From contig CM060732.1 in the NCBI GenBank assembly GCA_030704615.1, positions 73,575,053 to 73,639,052 on the forward strand: a stretch of DNA of 64,000 nucleotides. Reading direction: 5' to 3'. The position numbers and the translations under genes were made by a program. The notes below the pieces were generated by a model. The model was not told where the DNA came from. It did not search any database and saw only the letters and a program-made list of their open reading frames with translations. Positions 34,836 to 45,365 of this stretch are shown here, in pieces. The DNA is from Takakia lepidozioides (Eukaryota; Streptophyta; Takakiopsida; Takakiales; Takakiaceae). How positions within the stretch are numbered: position 1 is the first letter of the stretch; each line of letters begins with the position of its first letter.

Positions 34836-37800
34836 CTACGGCTGGCCACTAAAAGCCAGGGATAGGGACTCGGCCGCGTGAAGTGCCATTGCTTCGGCAT
34901 AAACAGGAAGCAGAAAATTGGAAAGGGGGCTGTCGAAAACAGACTCGCCAGAAATGACTGTATCTCCTGAAGATCCACCGCTGCCTTTCCTGAAAGACAG
35001 CCTGAAAAAGTTATACTGTAACTTTGATGTTATCGAGAAATTGAGTATGACTCCCAAAGAGGGTTTAACACTTACTCACATGAAAAGTCGTTGTCGACCT
35101 GCTTATCTTCGGGATCGTCATCATTTTGAATTGAATCCGATCAGTCTGTGTGCCTGAAGTGGAGCCAGACAAAAGGGGGGAGGAGCACGGTGTTGTAGAG
35201 GTCAGAATCACCCTCCATGCCAAAAAGGCTTCTTCCGCCTGCCTTGCATGCGTGGTAAGTTGCTCCTGCACCAGACAGGAGAACAAACAGTTGGAGGGGG
35301 GGATTTAAGCAGATGAAACTGTTGAAATGAAACCAATCGGAAAGGAAAAAACCTGTGGACACAGAAAGATCGACCACCCGTGCAGAGCGGTGGCTGCATG
35401 ACTCTAGCAGTATTTGCATGAATGCTGGTGACTTTCCTTGCACCTCTCCAGGGAGTGCCATCTGGTCTCTTCAGAGTCTGACTGGACTGCATGAAGTTGT
35501 ACAAAATGTCATCGACATGGGCTCATAGGGGGGGTTGACGAAACAACCCTGGTCAGAAATCTCAAAGCTGCGGATGGAGGATGGTGTCTTTGATGTGCAA
35601 TCCTCCGCAGGCAGATCGCCTCGAACATCCTCGTCTGGCAAAGATAGCAGGTTAGTGTGGTAAACACAATCTATAGTGGAAGTGTGTACATCGGCTATTT
35701 CAGAACTCTGACACAAAAAAATCATGAATCGGTGATGATCGGTGTCGATCATAAAACATTCTACTAGAGTGGAGCTGCAGAGAAAAGAAAATTGAAACTC
35801 ATGATCAAAGCACAAGCAGAAGGAGACGGCATACCAGCTGACCAGGGAAACCCCCTTTCACAAGGTATAGGCTGTTCACACAATTCCATGTGCGCAAAAC
35901 TTCAAAACCCTGAAGACTTGAGGTATGATGCCAATGCCCGACGACTATCATTGTCACATGACTGAAAAAGCAGAAGTGTCCCTGCATCAGAGAGGAAATT
36001 GTTACAGAACCCGAACACCCAACTCCAGTAGTTGTCCTCGAATTTGTTCCAGCCTGGCGTCTTGCCCTTTGGAAGAACTTCTGGCACAGCCTGGCCATCC
36101 GGGATGTCGAGAATGAATGAATGTCGGCCGCATAAGTTTTCTGCACACCGCACACGAAGGTGGGACCTGTGCTCACCTGCAACAGACATGTTTTTTATAA
36201 GAACGATGGCAAGATGTTTTCAAAGAACGAGACTGAAATACTGCCAACGAAACTTTCAGAGAAAAAGGAAAGAAACTGGAATTCTCACCAGATTGAGGAA
36301 TGAGATTATATTGTCCCAGGTAGGGGATGGCACCCCAGTGTATCCTCTCTTTCGACTCTGCATCATCGAAAGCCAACCCTCATTAACAATTTTCATCTCT
36401 CCTGCTGAATCAGAACGGGAAGGGTGTGGCTTGGCATCGAACACGCACTGAAGAGTGCGGGTATATCTTCCAGCAGTAAAGTCCTGCCCACTCTCCATCT
36501 CCTTTTCATTTCTTCCCCTTGTCCTTTTCCTTCTCTTTGGACTTGTCTTTGTCCTTTGGCTTGCTGGTGAGATGGCTATGACATCAACAGCCTTGTCTTT
36601 TGGTTTGCGGCCCGCCTTCTTCCCTTCTGCGGCGTTCCCTGAGCATCAGGCTCCTTGGCAGCCAATGTTGCTATGTTTCGTTGATACTCTTCGTCAGTCA
36701 AAGGCGCCAGCATCTCAGCGTTATTGTTCAAGTATTTCATATGCTGTTCTTGAAAGGTCGTGTGCTCAGGTGGGCAGTCAAGGTACCACCCACAGTCTCT
36801 GAAGTGAGAAGGACTCCAGTCCTTCAATATCCCTGCAGTATACATGGTTGGATCGTTTGCAGGGTCCGACCACATGTCAAGATAGTCGGGAATTCCGCTC
36901 AGGTGATTTCCTTCCATAAGCACATATTTCGTGTACCTGAAAAAATGAGATAATCCCAAACCACAAAAGCGCTCAGTGAGTAAGATGCAAGAGAAAAACA
37001 GAAAGAATAAAACATAGATTGAAATGGCTCTGAGAACTGCTCCAAGGACCTTTCAGGACCACACTACTGCTCCAGATATGAATGTCGTCAACGCCATTCA
37101 GAACATTCCATTCAATGACACTGTAAATACACCCTAATCCAGGTGAATGCAAATTATCGTTTAGAAATGACACAGACATAGAAGTGAATGTCGTCAACGA
37201 CATTCACTAATGAAGCCAAATTATTACTTAAATGAAGCAAAATCACAGGATGGAAATCAAAAAATTGTTAAGGAAACCCTCCAGGCAAACTCAATGCACA
37301 TTCTAACGAACCTATCACTGAGGACCTCACAACATACTGTATGTGAATGGCGTCAACGCCATTCACAAAAATACAAAAAAGAAACCAATTACTTAGCCCC
37401 CAATCCATGTAAATTGAATTTGTCGCTTTTGAATAATACAGACACAGCTGTGAATGTCGTCAACGACATTCACTTTGGATTTCTTAAAACAGAGCTTATC
37501 AAGCCTCCACATTCATCGCAAGAGGCAAAACAATGCAGAAACAACTGAATGTCTGCATTGACATTCAGCAAAATGAAGTGAGGAACCCTCACTGTACCTC
37601 TATGGACATTACAAAATTTAAATAACTCTGAGGACCTCTCAACAACTCCGTAGTGAATGTCGTCACGCCATTCAAGGACATTATCAATTCTAATCAGGGA
37701 CAATATAATTGCACCCTTAGATCCTAACCAGGTGAATTCATATACTCGCTTAAGAATGACTCAGACAAAGAAGTGAATGTCGTCAACGACATTTCAATCT

Positions 37801-39694
37801 GAATCTAAGATTGCAATCCATATGAAGCCACATTTTTTCCCAAAAAAAAAACATAGAGTTTCAAGTATGACATTGCACCTGTACACAACTCGCATCATGG
37901 CCCACTCTCCTCCAACCTGACTGTCAAAGTCGTTGGAAGGAAAAATGTTACCATCTTTGGAGAACTCCCGGAAAAAACAGTATCTCCAGGTGAGACCTCT
38001 CCACTTCCTTATGTATGCCTCCAATGACATTTGGGGAGGGGAAACAATCGCAATGTTCGGTCCTTCAAGTCTGATCCAGCACATGACGGACGCGCTTTTT
38101 CGAGCTGCAAATTGTATATTTGTCAGAATTGCAAAAAAAAAAAAGACACATCACATCTTGAAGGAAGAGAAGAAGCAAGCAACAGCCATTCGATCTGACC
38201 CAAAATGTAGCCCCTTGTGGAGCCAGTTCTCAAACACAAATCACTGATTTCCTTCCACCTTTGTGCCAGGCTGTATGGTGCTCTTTGGGAACTGATTCAA
38301 GTCCTTACTGTTTGATCTGAGTTCCATATCTCAGCCACCTTATTTTTGTGTTGTGGGTCGACCATCGATATGGCCAGCCGGTGCAATTTCTCCTGCTGCA
38401 TCTCCGGATGCACATGCTTGTCATAGTGTGTTTTGATCTGCTGAAGGAACTCAGGACCAAGTCCAGGATCTACTATTCTAAGCTGCTTTCCGAAGGCTGA
38501 CATCAATTTGGTTCTTCGCATTTCAAACTCCTTCTTTATTGCAGCTTCCACCCCTTTGATGTCCTTAGTTCCTCTGGTGTCGGTAATATTCGGATTTTCC
38601 CTTCTCAGCTGCCTCTGCCAGTTCTTGCTGCATTCATTCAAGTAGTGATTAGCTCCGAAGGGACTACAAACATGTATTCGAAAAGTAAACAGATTACAGA
38701 CTCGGGCTTACCGCATACATGTACTCCAGAAACGCCTCTCGTGTCAAAGAATACCAAGTGCCTGCAGCTCTTCCTGTTTCGCACTTCTTGATGATATTGG
38801 GTGGTAGTACTGTCCGAAAATCATCCAGCTTCATCAGACCAATCCTCTGAATTCGGAATAGTGTGTGAACCAAGCTTGTTGTCACATGCGATTTCTCTGT
38901 CGATCTGCAAAAACATTGGAAACATTTGCATTCCTTAACACTGTTTTTTGAGGATTAACAAGACACTACAGAGGGAATGAAATCTCCTGGATGACTTACT
39001 TGTTCACGTCGTGCATAGCTGTAAGAAGCCTAGCGATGTCGTTTCCTGGATCCAAAACCATTGCCTCCACAGCAACATGCTTGTCTTTGTCTTTCGAATG
39101 GTGTTTCTGAATGTATCCCATCCATGCCAGCAATCGGTGGTTGCCGTCCCAGACGTAGAACATGTGGTTGCAGAATTGCTGGGTGTTCTTTCCCATCATG
39201 AGGCCCAGCTCGAACTCCTCATTGGCATCTTTCCAGCACTCATCCAGTTATCACTGATCTCTGGAGACACTAATGTGCTTTTCCCATTTATATCCGTCAG
39301 TGACACATAAAAAACTTGTGCACCAAGTCTATATCCATGCACAAAATCACTCTCCAAATTTTGTTATGTCATGGGAAAGAGGTGGACGCACAACAGGCAT
39401 TGATATCATCCGGCACAGAGGTATGTCCAGACGCCCTCCAGATACGAGCATGTCCCTTATAACCTCCTGAGAGTTTACCTTCTGGAATGACATGAGTTCT
39501 TTCACCTTGTCAAGGTAGTGCACTTCGGATTCATCTGCTTCATCTGTATTCTCTGAGCTTTTTGCGGACTCGTCCCCATCTCCAGATCCTTTCCCCTCTG
39601 ATCCTGTAGGCTTCGACCTCACAGTTTTCTGCACGATGCCATTCAGTTCTGACTGAGTGATTTGCAAATAGTGAATGGCGGTAACGACCATCAC
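34836..39694 (-). CDS. ParB-like domain fused to beta-class DNA methyltransferase, multi-exon
   Basis: Minus-strand exons, approximate: 39653-39349, 39270-39000, 38905-38705, 38641-38312, 38104-37885, 36938-36550, 36480-36295, 36184-35850, 35815-35510, 35461-35353, 35265-35150 and ~35085-34836. A further 5' exon may lie at 40380-40070. The N-terminal half looks ParB-like: VNSQEVIRDMLVSGGRLDIP, then VWDGNHRLLAWMGYI (the DG.HR.A motif), a VEAMVLDPGND strand and a helical segment. The C-terminal half reads as a permuted beta-class methyltransferase: FILDIPDG in place of DPPY (near 36120), WSWVFGFCNNFLSDAGTLLL, then VVDLSVSTGGAT (motif I, spliced across 35353/35265) and RSLFGMEGD. ParB-methylase fusions are known in phages and bacteria. 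Both key motifs are degenerate, so activity is doubtful. Domain calls are by eye; exact exon ends are uncertain. Confidence 0.6.
37079..37796. repeat. Array of seven ~24-bp palindromes in an intron
   Basis: Consensus GTGAATGTCGT-CA-ACGACATTCAC. Sites are 37079-37100, 37184-37207, 37343-37366, 37450-37473, 37545-37568, 37653-37674 and 37773-37796. At 37343 both arms change together (GTGAATGGCGT/ACGCCATTCAC); at 37545 the arms are CTGAATGTC/GACATTCAG with a different loop. Spacing is 95-160 bp. The sites lie in the intron between the 38104-37885 and 36938-36550 exons of the ParB-methyltransferase gene. Compensatory changes suggest that dyad symmetry is maintained or was spread as a unit. Confidence 0.9.
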
Positions 39695-39990
39695 TCTGTA
39701 TCAAGGAAACTCACCATGAATGGTGTGAAAGAATTCAGCACAATCTACACATGCAAAGCTGAGACTGCCGTATTCAAAACAAAAGCGAGAGCGATAGCGA
39801 ACGGCGTTAACGACAATCACAAAAGATAACGACCTGCCGGATCGGTGTTTGTAATGACATATATGTGCAACTGATTGGCGGCAACGACATTCAGTGTAGT
39901 TTAGGGAGAATAGTAAGTGCAGACTCTCTCTTCAAACACATAGGTACATAAATCTCATGAGGAGAATCGAATGGCGTTAACGACGCTCGC
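39671..39990. repeat. Second, degenerate cluster of the same palindrome
   Basis: Four diverged sites near 39671-39694, 39797-39820, 39871-39893 and 39967-39990 share the AATGGCG.TAACGAC core type. They lie 5' of the first clearly recognised exon, possibly in another intron. Confidence 0.65.
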
Positions 39991-40386
39991 AATTCAGTAG
40001 TTCCTGCTAAAGAAGGGAAGAGGAAGGACTCCTTGAAAGGCAATCAGACAGACTATATGATAAAACTTACTGGCACCTTCTTAGGTTTGAAATTTGATCC
40101 CCTTCTGCAGCTTTCCTCTTCCCTCTCACATCTGCTGGAGTTTCTGTCTGCGCAAGGGTTTCTTGACCTTCTCCAGGTTCGGCGTTCCGCGTGCTTCCAC
40201 CTTCTTCAGTGTCCCTGCGATCATCTCTGCCTCACAGGCTGGCGCACTCTTATCGCCGACTGTGTCGCAGCCGCTGCCTTCAATCAGTCTCCGTTCACCT
40301 GCTGCCTTGGCCCTGTGTTCTCCAACAAACGACGCCTCGTCATTTTCTCTCTTGCTCTGCGTCTCTCTCTAAGGGAAGTAAAATAA

Positions 40387-41190
40387 AGAGACTTTCTTCT
40401 CTTTCGTATTCTAGAAGGAACCCTCTCCAGCTTGACTACCACTCTCCTCTAAGCGCGAAAAGTAGAAAAACGCAGTGACTCCCGATTTCTTGCGGGATTG
40501 CCTGTGTTCTTGCGTGTCTCTAGAAGCATCGGATTCCCTCCCGCGTGACCGTTACACATAGTCGTTCCTTATTAGTGCACATGCCAGCAATTGGTGTACA
40601 GCTGTTCGTATTCAGTTATGGATGTCTGACGTGTGCCGCCCAAAAAAACGGCGTGTTCTTTATTAGAACGGGTTCAATATTTAAAAAGAACAGCGAATCC
40701 CAGAAATTGATGGCGCAGTCTTAAACAAATAAATAATGAACGAGAGTTTGATGACAAATTTTGGAATATCATACACGGTCATCCTTGTTAGCCAAACCCC
40801 ACATTCGTTTCACATTTGGAACTTTCCAGGTGCGCATGATCATTGGTAGTAGTATATAGATACATTTACTTAATCTGCAATCCCATTCTCAGATCCTGTG
40901 GCATGCTTCCAGGAAGTCGGCTTTGTTATTGGGTTTATTGATGAGGTTCTGATTAACGGTTTAACAGTTGCCGACACTGCCCCTAGGGATACTCTGACCA
41001 CTGGGCCCACAGAAAAGTAATTAAAATGGACGGCTGCATATCTGGAAAGAATAACATAATATGCACAGTCGTTATCTGAGCTTCCTCCGCCATATTCTCT
41101 GCTCATTCTTCAACTGTGTTCTGGAGACAGCAGTAAACCGATTTACACTAGATCTGCGATAGCAAGGTACAAACATACTCGAGGAAGGAA
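40387..41190. promoter_or_regulatory. Divergent intergenic region of the Mutator-like element
   Basis: About 0.8 kb between the minus-strand methyltransferase gene and the plus-strand transposase gene, with no credible coding frame. It presumably holds both promoters. I see no unambiguous TATA box or terminator. Confidence 0.4.
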
Positions 41191-41191
41191 G

Positions 41192-44100
41192 ATGGCTTCC
41201 TCTGAAGCGGAGTTCTTCTCAGACGACAAACCAGTGCCGTTCTCCCAGGAAGTCCTTGACAATGGATTTGCAATTGTTCTGGAACATGTCTTGGCTACCC
41301 GTTTTCAGCTGCAGAATGGCTCCATCTTTTTGGAGAAAGAGGTTTACGATCTGAAAGGGAAGTTGGTGAAATATTCTTTCCAAAACCGTGATGAGACGGC
41401 TCATATCAGCCAGTGGAGAGTGCGTCCTGGTCGATACAGAGTACTTGGAGAGCCTCGGCGAAAGTCCCTTGGGTCATATGTGACGCCGGGACTGCTGCTT
41501 CGGTCGTTGAAGACAAGAGGGAGGTGGTGGTGAAAAAAGAACAGACTTCCTCCACTCCAATCGTTGAGCTTTCGGATTCTTCCGATGATGACATAAGTGA
41601 AATTCCAAATCCAGTCCTTCCTACTGTGGTTGCAGAAGCTGATGAAGAAGAGATTTGTAGTGTCATTCCAAAATTGCGGGCGATGGGAGGAATGGCTGGA
41701 TTCAAAAGTGAGTTGCGGGGAATTGATTGGGAATCTTTGAAGCAGGTGCCTGTGAAGTTCTTGCCGGAGACTTTTGATGGCGATATCCTATTCGAGCTGC
41801 CTCCTCTCTCCGCGAGTTGGAGGTGTAACAATCATGATGCATGGAATGGACAAGAAACACGACGGGCACCCGTGGTGCAGAACAAAAACATCCAATATTC
41901 AGAATGATGACAAGCTTGTTTTCAGGAGGACAGTTTGCAATGGACACCTTAGGTGTGATAATTTGAATTGCAGACACTTTCTTCAGTCTGGGGTTCATAA
42001 TCAAAGCGAATGGGAGGGTCTGGCGGAAAATCCATTTCAGCCTGGGACTGCCCCTCCACCGGCAAACACTTTCGTCTGCAAATTCTGCAAACTTGTGCCA
42101 TCCTGCTTGGCGCTCTGCGGAGCAAGAATGTACTATGTTGTCCACCGTTTGAATACAATGACGAGAGCTTGTGTGCATTTTGGATTCCATAACCATCCTG
42201 TCTCGAAGGGGGATTACAGGGAGAGTGTTGAGACAGTATCGAGGTTGATCAAACAGGAGTTCGGGAGAAACCCATCCGCAACAACATCTGCAATTGCTCT
42301 TGGCGCAAGCAAGTCCTTCTTGGAAAGCCATATTTTGAGTGAAGGAGATTCTGTGGGGACTAAACTTGACGGTGCAGCATTGGACCTGGTCATGGATCAT
42401 TTCTCCACTTTAAGTTCACCTAACATTCGGCATCAGATCAATGCATTGAGAATGGGCTCTGGGATCAGAGGCTACATAGACAATATTTTGGAATTGAAAC
42501 GAGTGAGCAAGTACGATTACATCCAGGACAATGTATTCCCAGGTCAAGGTGCCATCAAAGTTTTTCTTTTCAAAATGTCGACTGTTGGGGAGGGGCAGTG
42601 GGGTTAGCCTCGTGAAGCGGATGCAGAAGACTGGGGACTTGCAGAACTGTTTTCTTATGTTTGATCATGTGAAACGAGTGAAGGATTGGACGACAATGGC
42701 TTGTCATGTCTACGATCCAGTGTACCAACGAGTTATGACAATTGCAGTTTGTGACATGCAATCCGAGGATACGGAATCCAGAAGCTCATGTGGAATTCCC
42801 TGATACGTGTCATGGGCTGCCATGGGCTGCCATCTCCAAATTTCGCAGGTTTCATGGCGGATAGTGCTCAAGCAAATTTCAATGCTATTCGTATTGTCTT
42901 CGGATCGGGCGACCCAAAAGTGCCTATGCCAGGAAGAGAGCGTACATGTCTATTCCATTGGACACAATCTCTGGAAAACATACAAAGTCGGACATCAAAC
43001 CAGAGATGCAGACTCAGCACCGTAAATTGTGCAAAGAGTACAAAGATGCTAGAACAATGAAGGAGGCGGACACTTTGTTCCAGACAATTCGTGCCTGGTG
43101 GTTCTCTTCTGGAGCTGCATCACTTGAGAGTATGAGAGCATTGGAAGATTGGCTGGCGTTTTGGCACTTCCGGTATAGACAGTGGGGAGCAGCCATGACA
43201 ATGGTACGAGGCTTCTATTTCATGCTTTATTCATTTGCTTTTGCTTTCCATATTTTTGACTCATTGCTTTCTTTATGTTGTTTCCTGTGCACTGTTCTGA
43301 AGTGTGGTTATCCTCTTTGCAGAACATGTCCATTGAGGAAATGGCGGACATGCCATCTTGCAATTTGGCAGAAACTGTGCACAATGCATGGTTGCAGCAG
43401 TCTGGGAAACGAGGTCGGGATTTGTATGTGGCAACAACAGATGATTTGATACGTGCCTTGCAACAACAAACCCGATACCGTGATTTCTTACGAGGTGGGG
43501 TTGGTGGCAAGGGTCCGGACAAATGGGAGTTGATGTTGCGTGCTGCAAACAGATCTGGGGATCCAATCAAGATAGCACGGGCGGAGCATGTATGCCCAGG
43601 GAACGCCACTTGTTTCTAGAGTTCCACATCTTGAAGGGGAGGAGAGATTCGGCTCCTGTAAGAGGAAATTGAACACTCCACCTGGTTCGGATTCAGATTC
43701 CCACAGGGCAGACCGTGATAACTTCTCGAAGCCTCGTGTTCCCCTGCATGACAGCTCCATGTCCGGAACCTCCATTGTGGAGGAACCTCCAACACGACGG
43801 CAAGCTCCAGCATCAAACCGTGCCACTGAAATGTGCAGGAGAGAAACAACCCTTGATGTGCTTGAGTCCGCATGCCCCGACCACGTTTGGCACATAGAAC
43901 GCACAAATGTCGGGTCTCGTGTGAAATGTTACAGCGATCAGGGCAACTAATTTCGAGAAGTGCACTTCATCTATATCCAGAGGTGGTGCCCCGAACTCCT
44001 GCTCCGACTTTCACGGGCTTGATGCGTCCATACGGTCAACCAGAAGCCAAGAACCACAAGTTCTGGTTCTGCGCAGATGATTGTGCCAGATTGTGTGCAT

Positions 44101-44661
44101 GGAACTGTGCGTCCTTCCGTAGTGATGAAGCCATCTCCTCCAACCATTTGGCCCGTGAAGGTGGGAACACATCTCAGCTTTCAGGAGATTGAAATGCTGG
44201 AGGAGGCAGGTTTTTCCCTTGCGAGACAACCCCCAACTCCATGCATGTGCTACTACTTCTGCGTCCTCCCGGGTCCCCCGACAAATCCTGACTTGTGTCC
44301 CACCAACGAGATGGAAAGCTCGTTCGGCGTTTCCCTCCAACCGCTGAACACTTTGGCAAAGTGGCAGTCCGCAAGAATGCTCCAAGCTCGTGTCGGAAGC
44401 ACCACGGAAGTATTCGATCCAGGATATGGTCGGGTATTCACAATCATCACTTCCACATTTGCTGTTCATGACAGGACCTACGACATCACGGTTTCCAATT
44501 TCCCCAATTGCACATGTCCTGATTTTGTGAATATGCTATCAACCAGTTTGGGCAAGAGAGGTAAATTCATACCCTGCAAACATTTGTATTTCATATTTTT
44601 TGAGGAGGATGGTTTGCGATGCGATCCAAACGTAACAACTTCATTCACCAGACCACTATGA
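41192..44661 (+). CDS. Mutator-like transposase with SWIM zinc finger
   Basis: Begins at ATG 41192 (MASSEAEFFSDDKPVPFSQE). Reading moves through several frames, with at least one intron (about 43204-43322, ending TTGCAG) and probable frameshifts near 41.5, 41.8, 42.6, 42.8 and 43.6-44.0 kb. Order: an acidic linker (VELSDSSDDDISE); a Cys/His DNA-binding region of WRKY/GCM1-like style (CNGHLRCDNLNCRHF, CKFCKLVPSC, FGFHNHP); a DDE-type core with FMADSAQANFNAIR and a CLFHWTQS segment; an Arg/Gly-rich region; and a C-terminal SWIM finger CXCXnCXH (C145, C147, C167, H169 of the 44077-44661 frame). SWIM fingers at the C-terminus are typical of MULE transposases. It would act on the terminal repeats. 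Exon structure is provisional, and the copy may be broken. Confidence 0.75.
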
Positions 44662-45169
44662 GTTTCAATGAGGTCGATACTCTTTTGCAGCGGGATACAA
44701 CACATGGGTAGCATGAACTATGTAATGTGGTATGTGGATGACCATGATTTTGAAATGTGTAATTCACATCAATTCGTCGGCTGTGCAATGATATGGCCTC
44801 CAACTATACGGAGTGAGCTCTGAGTGACAACTTTTAGGTAGTTGCACATTTGTCATTGCACCGTTCGAAGTCTACATGTCTTGCTGTCGCTATTGCACTA
44901 CAATCATCTTTTGAAGATGATCATAACTCTCATTGTTATTTGAGGAGGGAGGAAGTCTTCTCGTGGTAGCCTTTATGGCGCACACTTTGTGAGGATATTT
45001 GTCGTCTTCGTAATTGTAAAAGTGAAACAAGCATTTGTAATTGCACAATGTTGGATGCTGCAATTGTAGGCCTCAACGCTCGTCTTGATTCTATTTTAGG
45101 CAAGATTCCCTGCATTAATTCCACGGTCATAGGACCATCCACGGTTATAGGCGGCGCATGTTAATGCTG
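44662..45169. other. Transposase 3' flank, no gene
   Basis: AT-rich sequence between the transposase stop and the right subterminal repeats. Only short ORFs. Confidence 0.5.
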
Positions 45170-45365
45170 ACGTGGCAGTTGACGGACAGTGCCACGTCAT
45201 CATTTACAGCCACATCAGCATGCTGACATGACGCTCACGCCAACGTCAGCGTGTGTGCAGGCTCACGCCACGTCAGCTGGCGTGAGCGTATGCTCACGCC
45301 ACGTCACTCCTGCGTGAGCGTACGCTCGCGCGCTCACGTACAACGCTCACGCCATGGCGTCGTTG
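45170..45365 (-). repeat. Right terminal inverted repeat and subterminal ACGT boxes
   Basis: Dense GCTCACGCCACGTCA, GTGCCACGTCATC and GCGTGAGCGTACGCTC units, ending GCTCACGCCATGGCGTCGTTG. The terminus pairs with the left end, and the 9-bp duplication follows directly. Confidence 0.85.

Larger units (their letters stand above)
34050..45365. mobile_element. 11.3-kb Mutator-like element with ParB-methyltransferase cargo
   Basis: Flanked by the perfect 9-bp duplication AATCATTGT. The first ~44 bp and the reverse complement of the last ~44 bp match at about 35 positions, sharing GGCGTGAGC and ACGTGAGCGCG blocks, so they are terminal inverted repeats. Inside, two genes diverge from about 40.4-41.2 kb: a transposase with SWIM finger on the plus strand and a ParB-like/DNA methyltransferase gene on the minus strand. 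It is inserted in gypsy copy B and so is younger than it. The size is large for an autonomous MULE, reflecting the second gene and its introns. Confidence 0.88.

Noticed and set aside
37079-37796. CRISPR array
   Set aside because: The repeats are palindromes with arm changes, spacers are longer and unequal, no cas genes are present and the context is eukaryotic.
34836-39694. Bacterial or phage contamination as the source of the ParB-methyltransferase
   Set aside because: The coding parts are split by introns, one of which divides motif I. They lie between transposon termini with an exact 9-bp duplication inside a gypsy element.
40033-40478. Plus-strand Ser/Leu/Pro-rich frames
   Set aside because: Probably shadows of a 5' coding exon of the minus-strand ParB-methyltransferase gene; no domains and no splice support.
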